Shown here: piece after piece, positions 17,355-25,825 of the stretch
Position numbering within the stretch: position 1 is the first letter of the stretch
Layout of the letters: each line of letters opens with the position of its first letter
Origin: Desulfosporosinus shakirovi
GTDB taxonomy: Bacteria > Bacillota > Desulfitobacteriia > Desulfitobacteriales > Desulfitobacteriaceae
Assembly (NCBI RefSeq): GCF_020595055.1
Contig: NZ_JAJDOO010000030.1
Coordinates: 1-59,672 of the forward strand
DNA: 59,672 bases
Direction: 5' to 3'
Translations under genes and position numbers: made by a program
The notes under the pieces: generated by a model
What the model was told of the DNA's origin: nothing
Seen by the model: only the letters and a program-made list of their open reading frames with translations
The model's database searches: none

Positions 17355-17388
17355 AAGGTCAAAATCTCCTAGGGGAGGTTTTGACCTT
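17355..17388 (+). terminator. terminator of the cut/BMC operon
   Basis: A 15-bp stem (17355-17369 with 17374-17388, one G-U pair) with a 4-base loop, followed by a short T-rich stretch (TCTTTTC). It lies 28 bases after the last shell gene stop codon. Confidence 0.8.
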
Positions 17389-17727
17389 CATCTTTTCTGG
17401 AGCGGTGATCCCACATACTCCAGGCAATGTTGTATTATAAAATAATTTGTTGTATTATGAAAAAAGCAACTGAATTTACGTATCTTCGGATGCCTTCTTT
17501 TGGAGAAGGTTCACAACATTTGGTGTTACATGCTTTAAGGAATGCTTGGTTACTTGTCTATTTAATGAATTGAACTACTGTGTAGACAGTGGTTGATTCT
17601 TTTTTATTATAAGGGCAGCTTGTTAAGCCAAACGCAACAGGAATCTAAAAACACTTCGAAGGGTGTTCTCCTGTAAAACAGTCAAGTAAAAGGAATTAAT
17701 CAATAGAAAAGGAAGTTTGGCGAAAGC
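17389..17727 (+). promoter_or_regulatory. leader region of the sensor-kinase gene with an 11-bp direct repeat
   Basis: This spacer must contain the promoter of the two-component genes. The sequence TGTTGTATTAT occurs twice, at 17428-17438 and 17448-17458, exactly 20 bases apart, so both copies face the same side of the helix. It could be an autoregulatory site for the AraC-type regulator. No other clear element is visible. Confidence 0.35.
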
Positions 17728-18921
17728 ATGAACAAGACTGACGAAACATTAAAAAAATTAATGGATTCCAATCTGTATTCGCGCTATAGCGGACTATTAT
17801 CCCTATCCAATATTTCTTTACAGCTGGTAGATACCAGTGGCAATATTCTGCTTGAATTTAATCCATCTCCCGATTTTTGCAAATTTATTTGCCAGGAAGA
17901 TGAAACGCGAATATGTTCGGATTATATTTCCAGATTAGAACCTGGTAAGTGTGACCGATTTATCTGCCAACACGGACTGGAAAATATTCTTTTGCCAGTT
18001 GATATTAACAATCAAACCATAGGATATCTCGTCGGGGCGCAGGTTTATTCAGCGGACACTGAATATCAGAAATATCTAATTGATATAATGGCCATGGCAA
18101 AGGAGAAAAAAATTGAACCGGCAGCTATTGCTAAATCAATTGCTGCGATAAAAACCATTGAAGAAAATAAAATTGAAATTCATGAACAAATATGTAACCA
18201 TATCTCCCAAAATATTGGCCAGGACTTTTCTCAAAGCATCAATACTGCGGATAAGGCAGTAGTAAGGTTGTCTATTGAAAAGGAAATGCTGGAAAAAAAG
18301 ATTATAGACCTCGAAGCTAAAAACATGTCCTTGGTGATTAACCCCCATTTCTTGTTCAACACACTAAACTCCATAGCCCGTATAGCCTATTTTGAAAAAT
18401 CTCATACAACGGAAGAACTCATTTACTGTCTTTCTGATTTATTAAGGTACAACTTAAAGCAAGACGATGAGCTACACACCATCGGAGCCGAGATGGATAA
18501 TATCGAGAAATACCTTTATATTCAGAAGGTAAGATATAAAAATCGTTTGGAATATGACATTGACATTGCAGATCAAATTAAAGCCCATAGAATACCCAAT
18601 ATGATCATACAGCCCATCGTTGAGAACGCTCTAATCCATGGGATTACTCCTAAGAGGGACGGGGGCAAAATAAAAATTTATGCCGAGAAGTATCAAGATA
18701 ACATTAATATTTCTGTTATGGATAATGGGAATGGTTTTCCCAAAGAAGTCCTTGATGGTTTGCAACAATTGGAAAATAAGCTGGGAATAGGTTTTCGCAG
18801 TACGGACAAACGTTTGAAACGATATTTCGGAGAACAATACGGGCTGAAAATCACTAAATCAGACTATAGTGGAAGTACTGTCACGATCTCGATTCCAAGC
18901 AAACCCAATGCGAGGCGATAG
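17728..18921 (+). CDS. PocR-domain sensor histidine kinase (LytS class)
   Basis: A 397-residue kinase with no transmembrane segment. Residues about 10-150 form a PocR-type ligand-binding domain (LSLSNISLQLVDTSGNILLE, with paired cysteines in FCKFICQEDETRICSDY and CDRFICQHG). A short coiled region leads to a His-kinase domain: His207 in INPHFLFNTLNS, N-box PIVENALIHGI and G-box VMDNGNGF. PocR domains sense small metabolites in propanediol and other BMC loci, so choline or a product could be the signal (inference). It overlaps or abuts the response regulator gene. Confidence 0.9.
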   Translation: MNKTDETLKKLMDSNLYSRYSGLLSLSNISLQLVDTSGNILLEFNPSPDFCKFICQEDETRICSDYISRLEPGKCDRFICQHGLENILLPVDINNQTIGYLVGAQVYSADTEYQKYLIDIMAMAKEKKIEPAAIAKSIAAIKTIEENKIEIHEQICNHISQNIGQDFSQSINTADKAVVRLSIEKEMLEKKIIDLEAKNMSLVINPHFLFNTLNSIARIAYFEKSHTTEELIYCLSDLLRYNLKQDDELHTIGAEMDNIEKYLYIQKVRYKNRLEYDIDIADQIKAHRIPNMIIQPIVENALIHGITPKRDGGKIKIYAEKYQDNINISVMDNGNGFPKEVLDGLQQLENKLGIGFRSTDKRLKRYFGEQYGLKITKSDYSGSTVTISIPSKPNARR

Positions 18922-18923
18922 TG

Positions 18924-19685
18924 ATGAGCGTAGTTTTAATTGTAGAAGATGAATTACTCGAATTGGAATTTCTCAAAGCGATTGTGGCCGAAGAACTTCT
19001 CCCTAGAGATAAAATAATCACCTGTGAAAGCGGTACACAGGCTGTTAAAGTGGCCAAACAGTATCGACCGGACATTATAGTCATGGATATACTTCTTCCT
19101 GAAATGGATGGCTTACAGGCCCTTCAGGAGATAAGGGAGTTTCTTCCTCAGGCATGCGTTATAATTCTATCGGCTTGTTCAGACTTTTCTTATGCACAGA
19201 CAGCAATTCACCTTCGAGTTCAGGAATATTTGCTCAAACCCGTTAAACCGTCCGTTTTTAAGAAAGTATTCCAAGACGTGTTGTCTACGGCATCTGCGTG
19301 CCAGGTACATGCCCACGAAGAAATTGTGGAACAAGAAACTAATCAGATATATTCTATTAAAAAATCATTAAAATACATTCACGATAACTTCAAACAAAAA
19401 TTACCCCTGCAATTAGTCTCGGCCAACGTTTTTTTGAATCCCCAATATTTTAGTCGCATCTTTAAAAAAGAAGTAGGGGTTACCTATATAGATTATGTCA
19501 ATAAATTGAAGATAGATCATGCCTGCAAGTTGTTAGAGACAACCAGCTATCCCGCCTATCGAATTTCCAGTGAATGTGGTTTCACTGATCCTTCCTATTT
19601 TAATCGTGTTTTCGTCCAGCAAATGAACATGACCCCTAAGGCATACAGGAGAAAACATCTGTCGGACAGCGAAAATAAGGGTTGA
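18924..19685 (+). CDS. AraC-type response regulator
   Basis: A two-domain regulator of about 253 residues. The receiver domain holds the phosphorylation site in IIVMDILLPEMDG (Asp55 from this start), with Lys in LLKPVKP. The C-terminal 100 residues are a double helix-turn-helix AraC domain (LVSANVFLNPQYFSRIFKKE, ISSECGFTDPSYFNRVF). It is the output partner of the PocR kinase directly upstream and is probably the activator of the cut operon. GTG at 18921 is an alternative start overlapping the kinase stop. Confidence 0.9.
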   Translation: MSVVLIVEDELLELEFLKAIVAEELLPRDKIITCESGTQAVKVAKQYRPDIIVMDILLPEMDGLQALQEIREFLPQACVIILSACSDFSYAQTAIHLRVQEYLLKPVKPSVFKKVFQDVLSTASACQVHAHEEIVEQETNQIYSIKKSLKYIHDNFKQKLPLQLVSANVFLNPQYFSRIFKKEVGVTYIDYVNKLKIDHACKLLETTSYPAYRISSECGFTDPSYFNRVFVQQMNMTPKAYRRKHLSDSENKG

Positions 19686-19843
19686 GTTTCTTGTTGCTAT
19701 CCAAAACTAAGGCTTACCGGAATAGTAATTACGTTTGTTTTCAATAAATATTTGTTGTACAAAGTGTAAAAAAAGTTTGGATTTACAATTAGTGACGTGA
19801 TTTAGGTTTTTGCAATAAAAATAACGAATGACTAGACAAAATG

Positions 19844-19894
19844 ATGAAGGCTAAATTTGCCCTTTTGCATCAAAAGGGCAAATTTAGCCTTCAT
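19844..19894. terminator. bidirectional terminator, 24-bp perfect stem
   Basis: Arms 19844-19867 and 19871-19894 are perfect complements around a 3-base loop. The element sits between the convergent response-regulator and LysR genes and probably ends both transcripts. Confidence 0.85.
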
Positions 19895-19951
19895 GTGTTA
19901 TTAACTAATTGGCATCCTTAGACACACTCAGATGCTTTGTTGATAGCCGGG

Positions 19952-20860
19952 TTATCTTTGCATCTTCAAAGAACAAACGGTTTTGATCACTCTGATAAAT
20001 TCCTTTTCGACCATGGAAAGATGGTGACGATTCAACCAAATTAAGATAATCGAAACCTCTAAATGAGCATCACTTAGAGTTACTTTTTTTAGCATGTTAG
20101 ATTTGACATATTCATCCGCCATAAATTGAGGGACAAACGCAATGGTCTTTCCTTGGGATAAGATCTTTTCCATCATTTCTAAGTTGTCAACCCTGTAAGA
20201 AACATTAAGATCACCATACTTTTGCAATACACTGGATACTCCGCAAGTGGTAATGTACTCGGTGTTGTACAAAAGTATAGGCAACGAAAGAGCCTTTTTT
20301 AGAGACATGGTGATCGATTCCTTGGTCATTTCGCAGTTATTTCCAGCAATAATGACAAATTCATCAGAAAATAATTCTTTGAAGTTAATATCTTTAGAAC
20401 TGCAAAAAGCATCCGTTTTCAAGATGATGCCAAAATCGGCTTTGCCTGATTGAACATCTCGCAAAATATTATTCGATTCACCGACTTTCAAAATGGCATT
20501 AACTTTAGGATGATTGTGTTTAAACGTTGTTAATATATCAGGCATTACTGTAATATTTATGCTTGGCTCTACTGCAATTGAGATGTTTCCAGTTAACTCA
20601 AATGAATCTCCTTGGGCGATGGATTTGATCTCATCAACCTTATTAAGCACTTCTTTGGCTATAATAATAATTTTTTCTCCCATTTCAGTAAGAAAAGCGC
20701 CAGCATTTGTTCTTTTTAACAGAACAACTCCCAGTTCATCTTCCAATTTACTGATGGCAGAACTAAGCGCAGGTTGGGATATATGAGAGCGTTCAGCAGC
20801 TAATGAGATTGATTTAGATTCATGGACAGCAATTAAATAGGATAATTGTTCTAAGCGCAT
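19952..20860 (-). CDS. LysR-family transcriptional regulator
   Basis: A 302-residue LysR-type regulator. The N-terminal helix-turn-helix is clear (KSISLAAERSHISQPALSSA, then ISKLEDELGVVLLKRT), followed by a periplasmic-binding-like effector domain. The start at 20860 is preferred because the upstream ATG lies inside the AAGGAT ribosome site. It is divergent from the BCCT transporter. A nearly identical upstream region precedes both the transporter and the phosphodiesterase gene, so these are the likely targets. Choline, betaine or a related quaternary amine is a plausible effector (inference). Confidence 0.93.
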   Translation of the reverse strand: MRLEQLSYLIAVHESKSISLAAERSHISQPALSSAISKLEDELGVVLLKRTNAGAFLTEMGEKIIIIAKEVLNKVDEIKSIAQGDSFELTGNISIAVEPSINITVMPDILTTFKHNHPKVNAILKVGESNNILRDVQSGKADFGIILKTDAFCSSKDINFKELFSDEFVIIAGNNCEMTKESITMSLKKALSLPILLYNTEYITTCGVSSVLQKYGDLNVSYRVDNLEMMEKILSQGKTIAFVPQFMADEYVKSNMLKKVTLSDAHLEVSIILIWLNRHHLSMVEKEFIRVIKTVCSLKMQR

Positions 20861-21023
20861 ATTTCTAACCATCCTTGATAGCTTAATTTAGGATTTGGAA
20901 TTTATTTTTTGAGGCTTGAACTTAACTATTACTCTTCATTATACTATGAGTTATTCAGATAACAAAGTAATAAAACAATAATCATTAGACCTATTATTGG
21001 AAATCGCAGATAATTGTAAGGAT

Positions 21024-21118
21024 TTAACTATAGAAAAATTTAATAGCCCTTCTCTATATTAACTATAGGGGGCATAATCACTAAGTATTTTACAGATAAA
21101 CCTATATTACATTATAAT
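21024..21118 (+). promoter_or_regulatory. LysR-type operator and sigma-A promoter of the BCCT gene
   Basis: A -35 box TTTACA (21089-21094), an 18-base spacer and TATAAT (21113-21118) form a good promoter. Directly upstream, 21059-21101 matches 23077-23119 at 37 of 43 positions, with blocks TTAACTATA and GGGGCATAAT. A second AACTAT lies 35 bases before the first block in both copies. Placement just upstream of and overlapping -35 is what an activator of LysR type needs. The rest of the 20861-21327 spacer shows nothing else clear. Confidence 0.7.
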
Positions 21119-21327
21119 CTGCAAATAAGTGATGAAAATCACAATTAGGACTTAAATTATGAAGGGGGAAAAGTTAACGCTCTTATTTCGATTTATTAAT
21201 TTTTATAAGTGGGGTGCCATAATATGACCCCAAGCCCTTGGAAAGACTAATTAAAGTTGATTATCGTTTCAATAGTTACTTTCTTAATCCGGTTCTAAGA
21301 TTAAATCACAAGAAAGGGTGAAATAAC

Positions 21328-22893
21328 TTGTCACAAGAGAAGTCTAAAGGTTTATATGCTCGTATTAATCCTGTTGTTTTCTGGGGTAGTGCTATTTTAT
21401 GTGTTCTGTTATATGCCCCAATGCTTATTTTTGGTAAAGAGCTGCAACCTTATGTTTCAGTCATATTAAAAGCTATAACCTATAATATGGACTGGTTATG
21501 GTTATTATTTGCTTTGGGTTGTGTAGTGTTTTCACTTTGGTTGGCTTTTGGCAGATATGGCAATGTAAAATTGGGCGGAAAAGATGATAAACCAGAATTC
21601 TCAGACTTCAGCTGGATATCGATGATGTTCACTGGCGGTGTTGGAGCAGGTTTAGTTTATTGGTCCATGGCCGAGCCTATTTTTTATCTTAAGTTTCCTC
21701 CTTTCTGGGGTGAAGCATTTTCAGCACAAGCTGCGCAATTCTCTATTGCTTATGGAATATTTCACTGGGGTGTTACGGCCTGGGCTATCTTTGTCCCAGG
21801 GGCCATCGCCTTTGCCTACATGATTCACGTGAGAAAAAAGCCCTTCTTCTACCCAAGCTATGCTTGCAGGGGAATATTGGGGGACCGGGTAGACGGATGG
21901 CTTGGCAAGGCTATCGATATCTTTGTTATTATCGGTCTGGTAGGCGGATTAGGAACAACCTTAGGAACGGTTATACCTATGATGGCGGCTGTAAGCGCCG
22001 ATATGCTGGGTATTGCGGATACTATGACGGTAAAAGTTGGGGTCACACTGGTGGTTGCAGCGGTATTTACCTATAGTGCTTACGCCGGTTTAAATAGCGG
22101 AATTAAAAAATTGTCGGAATTAAATAGTTGGTTATGTATGGGATTATTAGCGTTTGTTATGCTTGTAGGCCCCACCTTATTTATGTTATCTTTTTATGTT
22201 GACAGCTTAGGGGTTTTGGCTACTAACTTTTTACGGATGAGTTTATATACAGATCCGATTACTAAATCCGGTTTTCCTCAAGACTGGACAGTGTTTTACT
22301 GGGCCTGGTGGGCAGCATGGGCCATGTATTTCGGATTATTTGTTGCCAGGATTTCCAAGGGGAGAACGATTAAAAATGTTGTTATAAATATGATGGTTGT
22401 AACGACAATCGGATGTTCACTGTTCTTCTTAGCCTTCGGCACCTATGCGGTAGATCTTCTGCTTAATCAAGGGGTAGCACTTGATAAGACTTTGGCAGAT
22501 GCCGGTGCTGCGGGAATGATTTCCCAAGTCTTGCATACCTTACCCTTAACCCAAATAGTGATTCCCTATTTCTTACTTGTAATGCTTATTTTCCAAGCTA
22601 CTACCATTGATTCCAATGCGTTTGTTATCTCCATGATTGCTTGCAAAGAGGTTAGGAGTGATCAGGAATCTCCTCGCTGGACAAGACTTTTCTGGTGTGC
22701 ACTCCTTGCAGTAATCGGGGTGGCTATCATGATGGTGGGGGGATTACCGGTAGTTCAGCTTTCATCTGTTGCTACCAGCGTACCCATTATAGTTATTATC
22801 GTCATCTTAGGGCTGTCCCTATGCAAGATGCTCAAGGAGGATTTCGGCAGAGAAAGTAAAGTGCAAGCTGTCGATTATCCGGAAGAAAACTAA
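21328..22893 (+). CDS. BCCT-family transporter (choline/glycine betaine/carnitine)
   Basis: A 521-residue secondary transporter with 12 predicted transmembrane helices. Family signatures are GGVGAGLVYWSMAEPIFYL near residue 105 and the tryptophan-rich WTVFYWAWWAAWAMYFG near residue 330, which lines the quaternary-amine site, followed by FVARISKGRT. TTG start behind AGAAAGGG. It probably brings choline or betaine into the cell and could feed CutC. The C-terminal tail is short, unlike osmosensing BetP, so it looks catabolic rather than osmotic (inference). Confidence 0.93.
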   Translation: MSQEKSKGLYARINPVVFWGSAILCVLLYAPMLIFGKELQPYVSVILKAITYNMDWLWLLFALGCVVFSLWLAFGRYGNVKLGGKDDKPEFSDFSWISMMFTGGVGAGLVYWSMAEPIFYLKFPPFWGEAFSAQAAQFSIAYGIFHWGVTAWAIFVPGAIAFAYMIHVRKKPFFYPSYACRGILGDRVDGWLGKAIDIFVIIGLVGGLGTTLGTVIPMMAAVSADMLGIADTMTVKVGVTLVVAAVFTYSAYAGLNSGIKKLSELNSWLCMGLLAFVMLVGPTLFMLSFYVDSLGVLATNFLRMSLYTDPITKSGFPQDWTVFYWAWWAAWAMYFGLFVARISKGRTIKNVVINMMVVTTIGCSLFFLAFGTYAVDLLLNQGVALDKTLADAGAAGMISQVLHTLPLTQIVIPYFLLVMLIFQATTIDSNAFVISMIACKEVRSDQESPRWTRLFWCALLAVIGVAIMMVGGLPVVQLSSVATSVPIIVIIVILGLSLCKMLKEDFGRESKVQAVDYPEEN

Positions 22894-22932
22894 TGATACG
22901 GGGCTGTCGAAGTAAGACCAGCCCGGAAAATA

Positions 22933-22967
22933 GCAAAAGGCGGCTTCAGCCAGAAGCCGCCTTTTGC
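22933..22967 (+). terminator. terminator after the BCCT gene
   Basis: Perfect 15-bp stem with a 5-base loop; the descending arm ends in CCTTTTGC. It separates the transporter transcript from the phosphodiesterase promoter downstream. Confidence 0.8.
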
Positions 22968-23041
22968 CGTCAAATATAAAATGAGTTTGAATAAGTAAAA
23001 GTATCTAAAACAGGATGGTTGATCACGGTCATCGAAAAACT

Positions 23042-23135
23042 TCAACTATTAAAAATCCTAATAAGCCCTAGTTAACTTAACTATACGGGGCATAATTAGT
23101 CGGTATTTTACACATAAACGCGAATTGAATATAAT
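23042..23135 (+). promoter_or_regulatory. second copy of the LysR-type operator and promoter
   Basis: The promoter reads TTTACA (23107-23112), 17-base spacer, TATAAT (23130-23135). The 43-base block 23077-23119 is the near twin of the one before the BCCT gene, and a weaker match extends to 23042. Between this and the gene start (23269) lies a leader of about 125 bases with no recognised structure. Confidence 0.7.
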
Positions 23136-23268
23136 TCGAATTGAAAGTGAATGAAATAACAAGTTCAATAACAAAGGACTTCAGTCTTTGAGAAAGTCAA
23201 TTTTTCTTCCGCTTAACTCGGAGGATGTCATAAAGCGTAAGTCTAATTTATAAGAGGAGATGAGTATT

Positions 23269-25317
23269 TTGAAGAGAACAGCACTTACCCAAAAGTTATT
23301 GGTATTAGGTGTGGATGGTATGGACCCTAAAATTACTCGGAAATTTTTAGCAGAGGGAAAAATGCCTAATTTACAAAAATTTATTGAACGCGGATCTGCT
23401 AGAGAAGATTTGCGTCTGCTGGGGGCAATTCCAACGATTACACCGCCTTGTTGGACGACGCTCGCCACCGGTGCTTATCCGGGAACCCATGGTATTACAT
23501 GTTATTGGAGACAATCACCGGAAAGTCTGGATGCAGTTGTATATAATATGGACTCTCGTAATTGTACGGCAGAACAAATTTGGAATATCACAGCTGAAGC
23601 TGGACTAAAGACACTCGTTTGGCATTGGCCTGGGAGTTCTTGGCCTCCAACCTCTCATAGCGAAAATCTCAGTGTTGTCGATGGTACGCAACCAGGTTCT
23701 GTCAATATGGGCGTTGCGCAGCTTGACTGGGAAAAAGTAATTGTTGCTTCACCTGAGATTAAAGAAGTGCGTTATGCACCAAGGGTGGATAAACCAGCCG
23801 GTGTTGGTTGCATCATCACTGATTTGGAAGACTCCTTAGACGCAGACGTTGATGATGAGATGATGGAACTTTGGTGGGGGGATACAGCTCGTGAAGGCGG
23901 CGAAATTCGCACCTTTGTCATGGATGACGAGGATACAGAAGTAGTTATTGGCAGTAAGGTTGCTTATGATATTGTAAACTCTCCCCTCAAAGATGCTACG
24001 GGTTGGACAAATGCTCCAGAAGGAGCTAAAGAATTCACGATCTTGACTTCTGGCGGTGTCATGAGACGCCCTGCCTTAATTCTTAAAAATGAAGCCGGCG
24101 AATACGACCGAGTGGCTATTTATAAGAACAAGAAAGCAGAAGCACCAATCGTTACCCTAGAGCGAGATGAAATGGTAGCAGGTATTATTGATGATGTTAC
24201 CAAAAAAGAAGTCACTAAGCCTGCCTGCCGTTCGATGAAGATTTTAGAACTTGATCCCCTTGGCAATAAAGTTAGGCTTTGGATCAGCAATGCTCTTGAT
24301 ATTGCTAATGACCAATTATGGCATCCAAAATCTCTCTTTGGTGAAATCGTTGAAAATGTTGGCGTGGTTCCGCCTGTCAGCCTAATCGGCGGGGAAGATG
24401 CTGAATTAGTACGTGAAATCTTTGAACCTTCTTGGGTACAATACAACCAATGGCAAGCAGATTGCATGAATTATTGCATCAATGAAAAAGGCTATGAAGT
24501 AGTATTTTCCCATCTGCATAATATTGACTGTGCAGGTCATCAGTTATGGCATCTTGGGAAGACACTGTCACCCTGGGATCACACTGATGAGAAAACCTAT
24601 CAAGGGTTTATCGAAAAATTCTATATCCAAACAGATGATTATCTTGGCGAATTCATGCATTTATTAGATGAAGGTTGGACTGTGTTAGTTCTAAGTGATC
24701 ATGGTCTGATTGTTGGAGAAAACGTACCTCCTATTATTGGAGAATATGGTGGTCTCAATACAAAGGTTATGGAAGATTTGGGCTATACCGTCATGAAAAA
24801 AGACGAAAATGGGAATTCTATAAGAGAAGTTGATTGGGAGAAGACAAGGGCCATTCAGATTCGCAGTAACTATATTTATCTGAATATCAAAGGACGTGAT
24901 AAATATGGAATTGTGGATCCGAAAGATAAATATGATTTAGAAGAACAACTCATCTCTGATTTGTATAATTACAGAGATGACAGGACGGGTAAACGTGTTA
25001 TTGGCATCTGCCTTAGAAACAAAGATGCTGTGTTAATTGGTGCTAATGGACCAGAATGTGGAGATATTTTCTTCTCGGTTGAAGAAGGCTACAATCGATT
25101 GCATGGCGATAGTATTTCAACTTCAGAAGGATACTTTGAGACATCCGTTTCGCCGATCTTTGTAGCTGCAGGTAACGGTATTAAGCCTGGATTTACAACA
25201 GAGCGTACAATCCGACAAGTTGACGTTGCACCTTCGGTCTCGGTATTACTAGGGTTGCGTTACCCTGCACAATGTGAAGGGGCTCCAATTTACCAGATCT
25301 TCTCCGAAGATGTTTAA
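23269..25317 (+). CDS. alkaline-phosphatase-superfamily phosphodiesterase/nucleotide pyrophosphatase
   Basis: A metal-dependent hydrolase of about 682 residues, type I phosphodiesterase/nucleotide pyrophosphatase fold. Metal and nucleophile positions are visible: VLGVDGMDPK near the N-terminus, PPCWTTLATGAYPG with the nucleophile Thr, HNIDCAGH, VLSDHG and a late LHGDS. There is no signal peptide, so it acts in the cytoplasm. An insert of about 250 residues separates the N-terminal part from the second metal cluster, longer than in simple NPP enzymes. Its promoter matches that of the BCCT gene, so it may release choline or another amine from a phosphodiester or phosphonate (inference). TTG at 23269 is chosen for its 9-base gap from GAGGAG. 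Confidence 0.8.
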   Translation: MKRTALTQKLLVLGVDGMDPKITRKFLAEGKMPNLQKFIERGSAREDLRLLGAIPTITPPCWTTLATGAYPGTHGITCYWRQSPESLDAVVYNMDSRNCTAEQIWNITAEAGLKTLVWHWPGSSWPPTSHSENLSVVDGTQPGSVNMGVAQLDWEKVIVASPEIKEVRYAPRVDKPAGVGCIITDLEDSLDADVDDEMMELWWGDTAREGGEIRTFVMDDEDTEVVIGSKVAYDIVNSPLKDATGWTNAPEGAKEFTILTSGGVMRRPALILKNEAGEYDRVAIYKNKKAEAPIVTLERDEMVAGIIDDVTKKEVTKPACRSMKILELDPLGNKVRLWISNALDIANDQLWHPKSLFGEIVENVGVVPPVSLIGGEDAELVREIFEPSWVQYNQWQADCMNYCINEKGYEVVFSHLHNIDCAGHQLWHLGKTLSPWDHTDEKTYQGFIEKFYIQTDDYLGEFMHLLDEGWTVLVLSDHGLIVGENVPPIIGEYGGLNTKVMEDLGYTVMKKDENGNSIREVDWEKTRAIQIRSNYIYLNIKGRDKYGIVDPKDKYDLEEQLISDLYNYRDDRTGKRVIGICLRNKDAVLIGANGPECGDIFFSVEEGYNRLHGDSISTSEGYFETSVSPIFVAAGNGIKPGFTTERTIRQVDVAPSVSVLLGLRYPAQCEGAPIYQIFSEDV

Positions 25318-25332
25318 GTAAGTGCACTAGGC

Positions 25333-25365
25333 GCAGCTATCAGAAGGAAGCACTCTGATAGCTGC
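25333..25365 (+). terminator. terminator after the phosphodiesterase gene
   Basis: A 12-bp perfect stem (25333-25344 with 25354-25365) followed by TTTTAAAA. It indicates that the thioredoxin genes downstream have their own promoter or depend on read-through. Confidence 0.8.
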
Positions 25366-25472
25366 TTTTAAAATAGGAGTAAAACGGTCATAGTAATCAA
25401 AAAAGACGGGGAAAACCGTTGATGTATGATTATTATAGACAAAAATAATGGGGATTTTAAGGAGTGGAAAAT

Positions 25473-25799
25473 ATGTCGCTGCAACAACTAAACTCAACCG
25501 GTTTTGAGGAAATTATCTATGATAATTGTGAGCCCTGTTTGGTTATCTTTTCTAAAAAAGAATGTCATGTATGTAAAGAAGTCGTTCCAATGTTAGAAGA
25601 ATTGAAACCTCAATATGATGAAAAATTTGGATTCTATTATGTTGATGTTGAAGAAGATAAGGAATTATTCCAACGGTTTTCCTTAAAAGGTGTTCCGCAG
25701 ATTCTCTTTTTCAATAACGGCGAGTATCAAGGGAAAGTTGCCGGTAAAGTTGAGGAAGAAAGCGTGGAAGAGAAAATCGCAGAAGTCCTAGGAGTGTAA
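25473..25799 (+). CDS. thioredoxin-like protein with CHVC active site
   Basis: A 108-residue thioredoxin-fold protein. The active site is KKECHVCKEVVP with Cys31 and Cys34 in the usual place, and the cis-proline loop is KGVPQILFF. An additional CEPC pair occurs at Cys19 and Cys22, a motif normally found in the active site itself. It is followed by a thioredoxin reductase gene 26 bases later, so the two form a dedicated redox pair. ATG at 25473 lies the right distance from AAGGAG. Confidence 0.88.
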   Translation: MSLQQLNSTGFEEIIYDNCEPCLVIFSKKECHVCKEVVPMLEELKPQYDEKFGFYYVDVEEDKELFQRFSLKGVPQILFFNNGEYQGKVAGKVEEESVEEKIAEVLGV

Positions 25800-25825
25800 T
25801 CAAACTTAAAGGGGATGAAGAAGAC

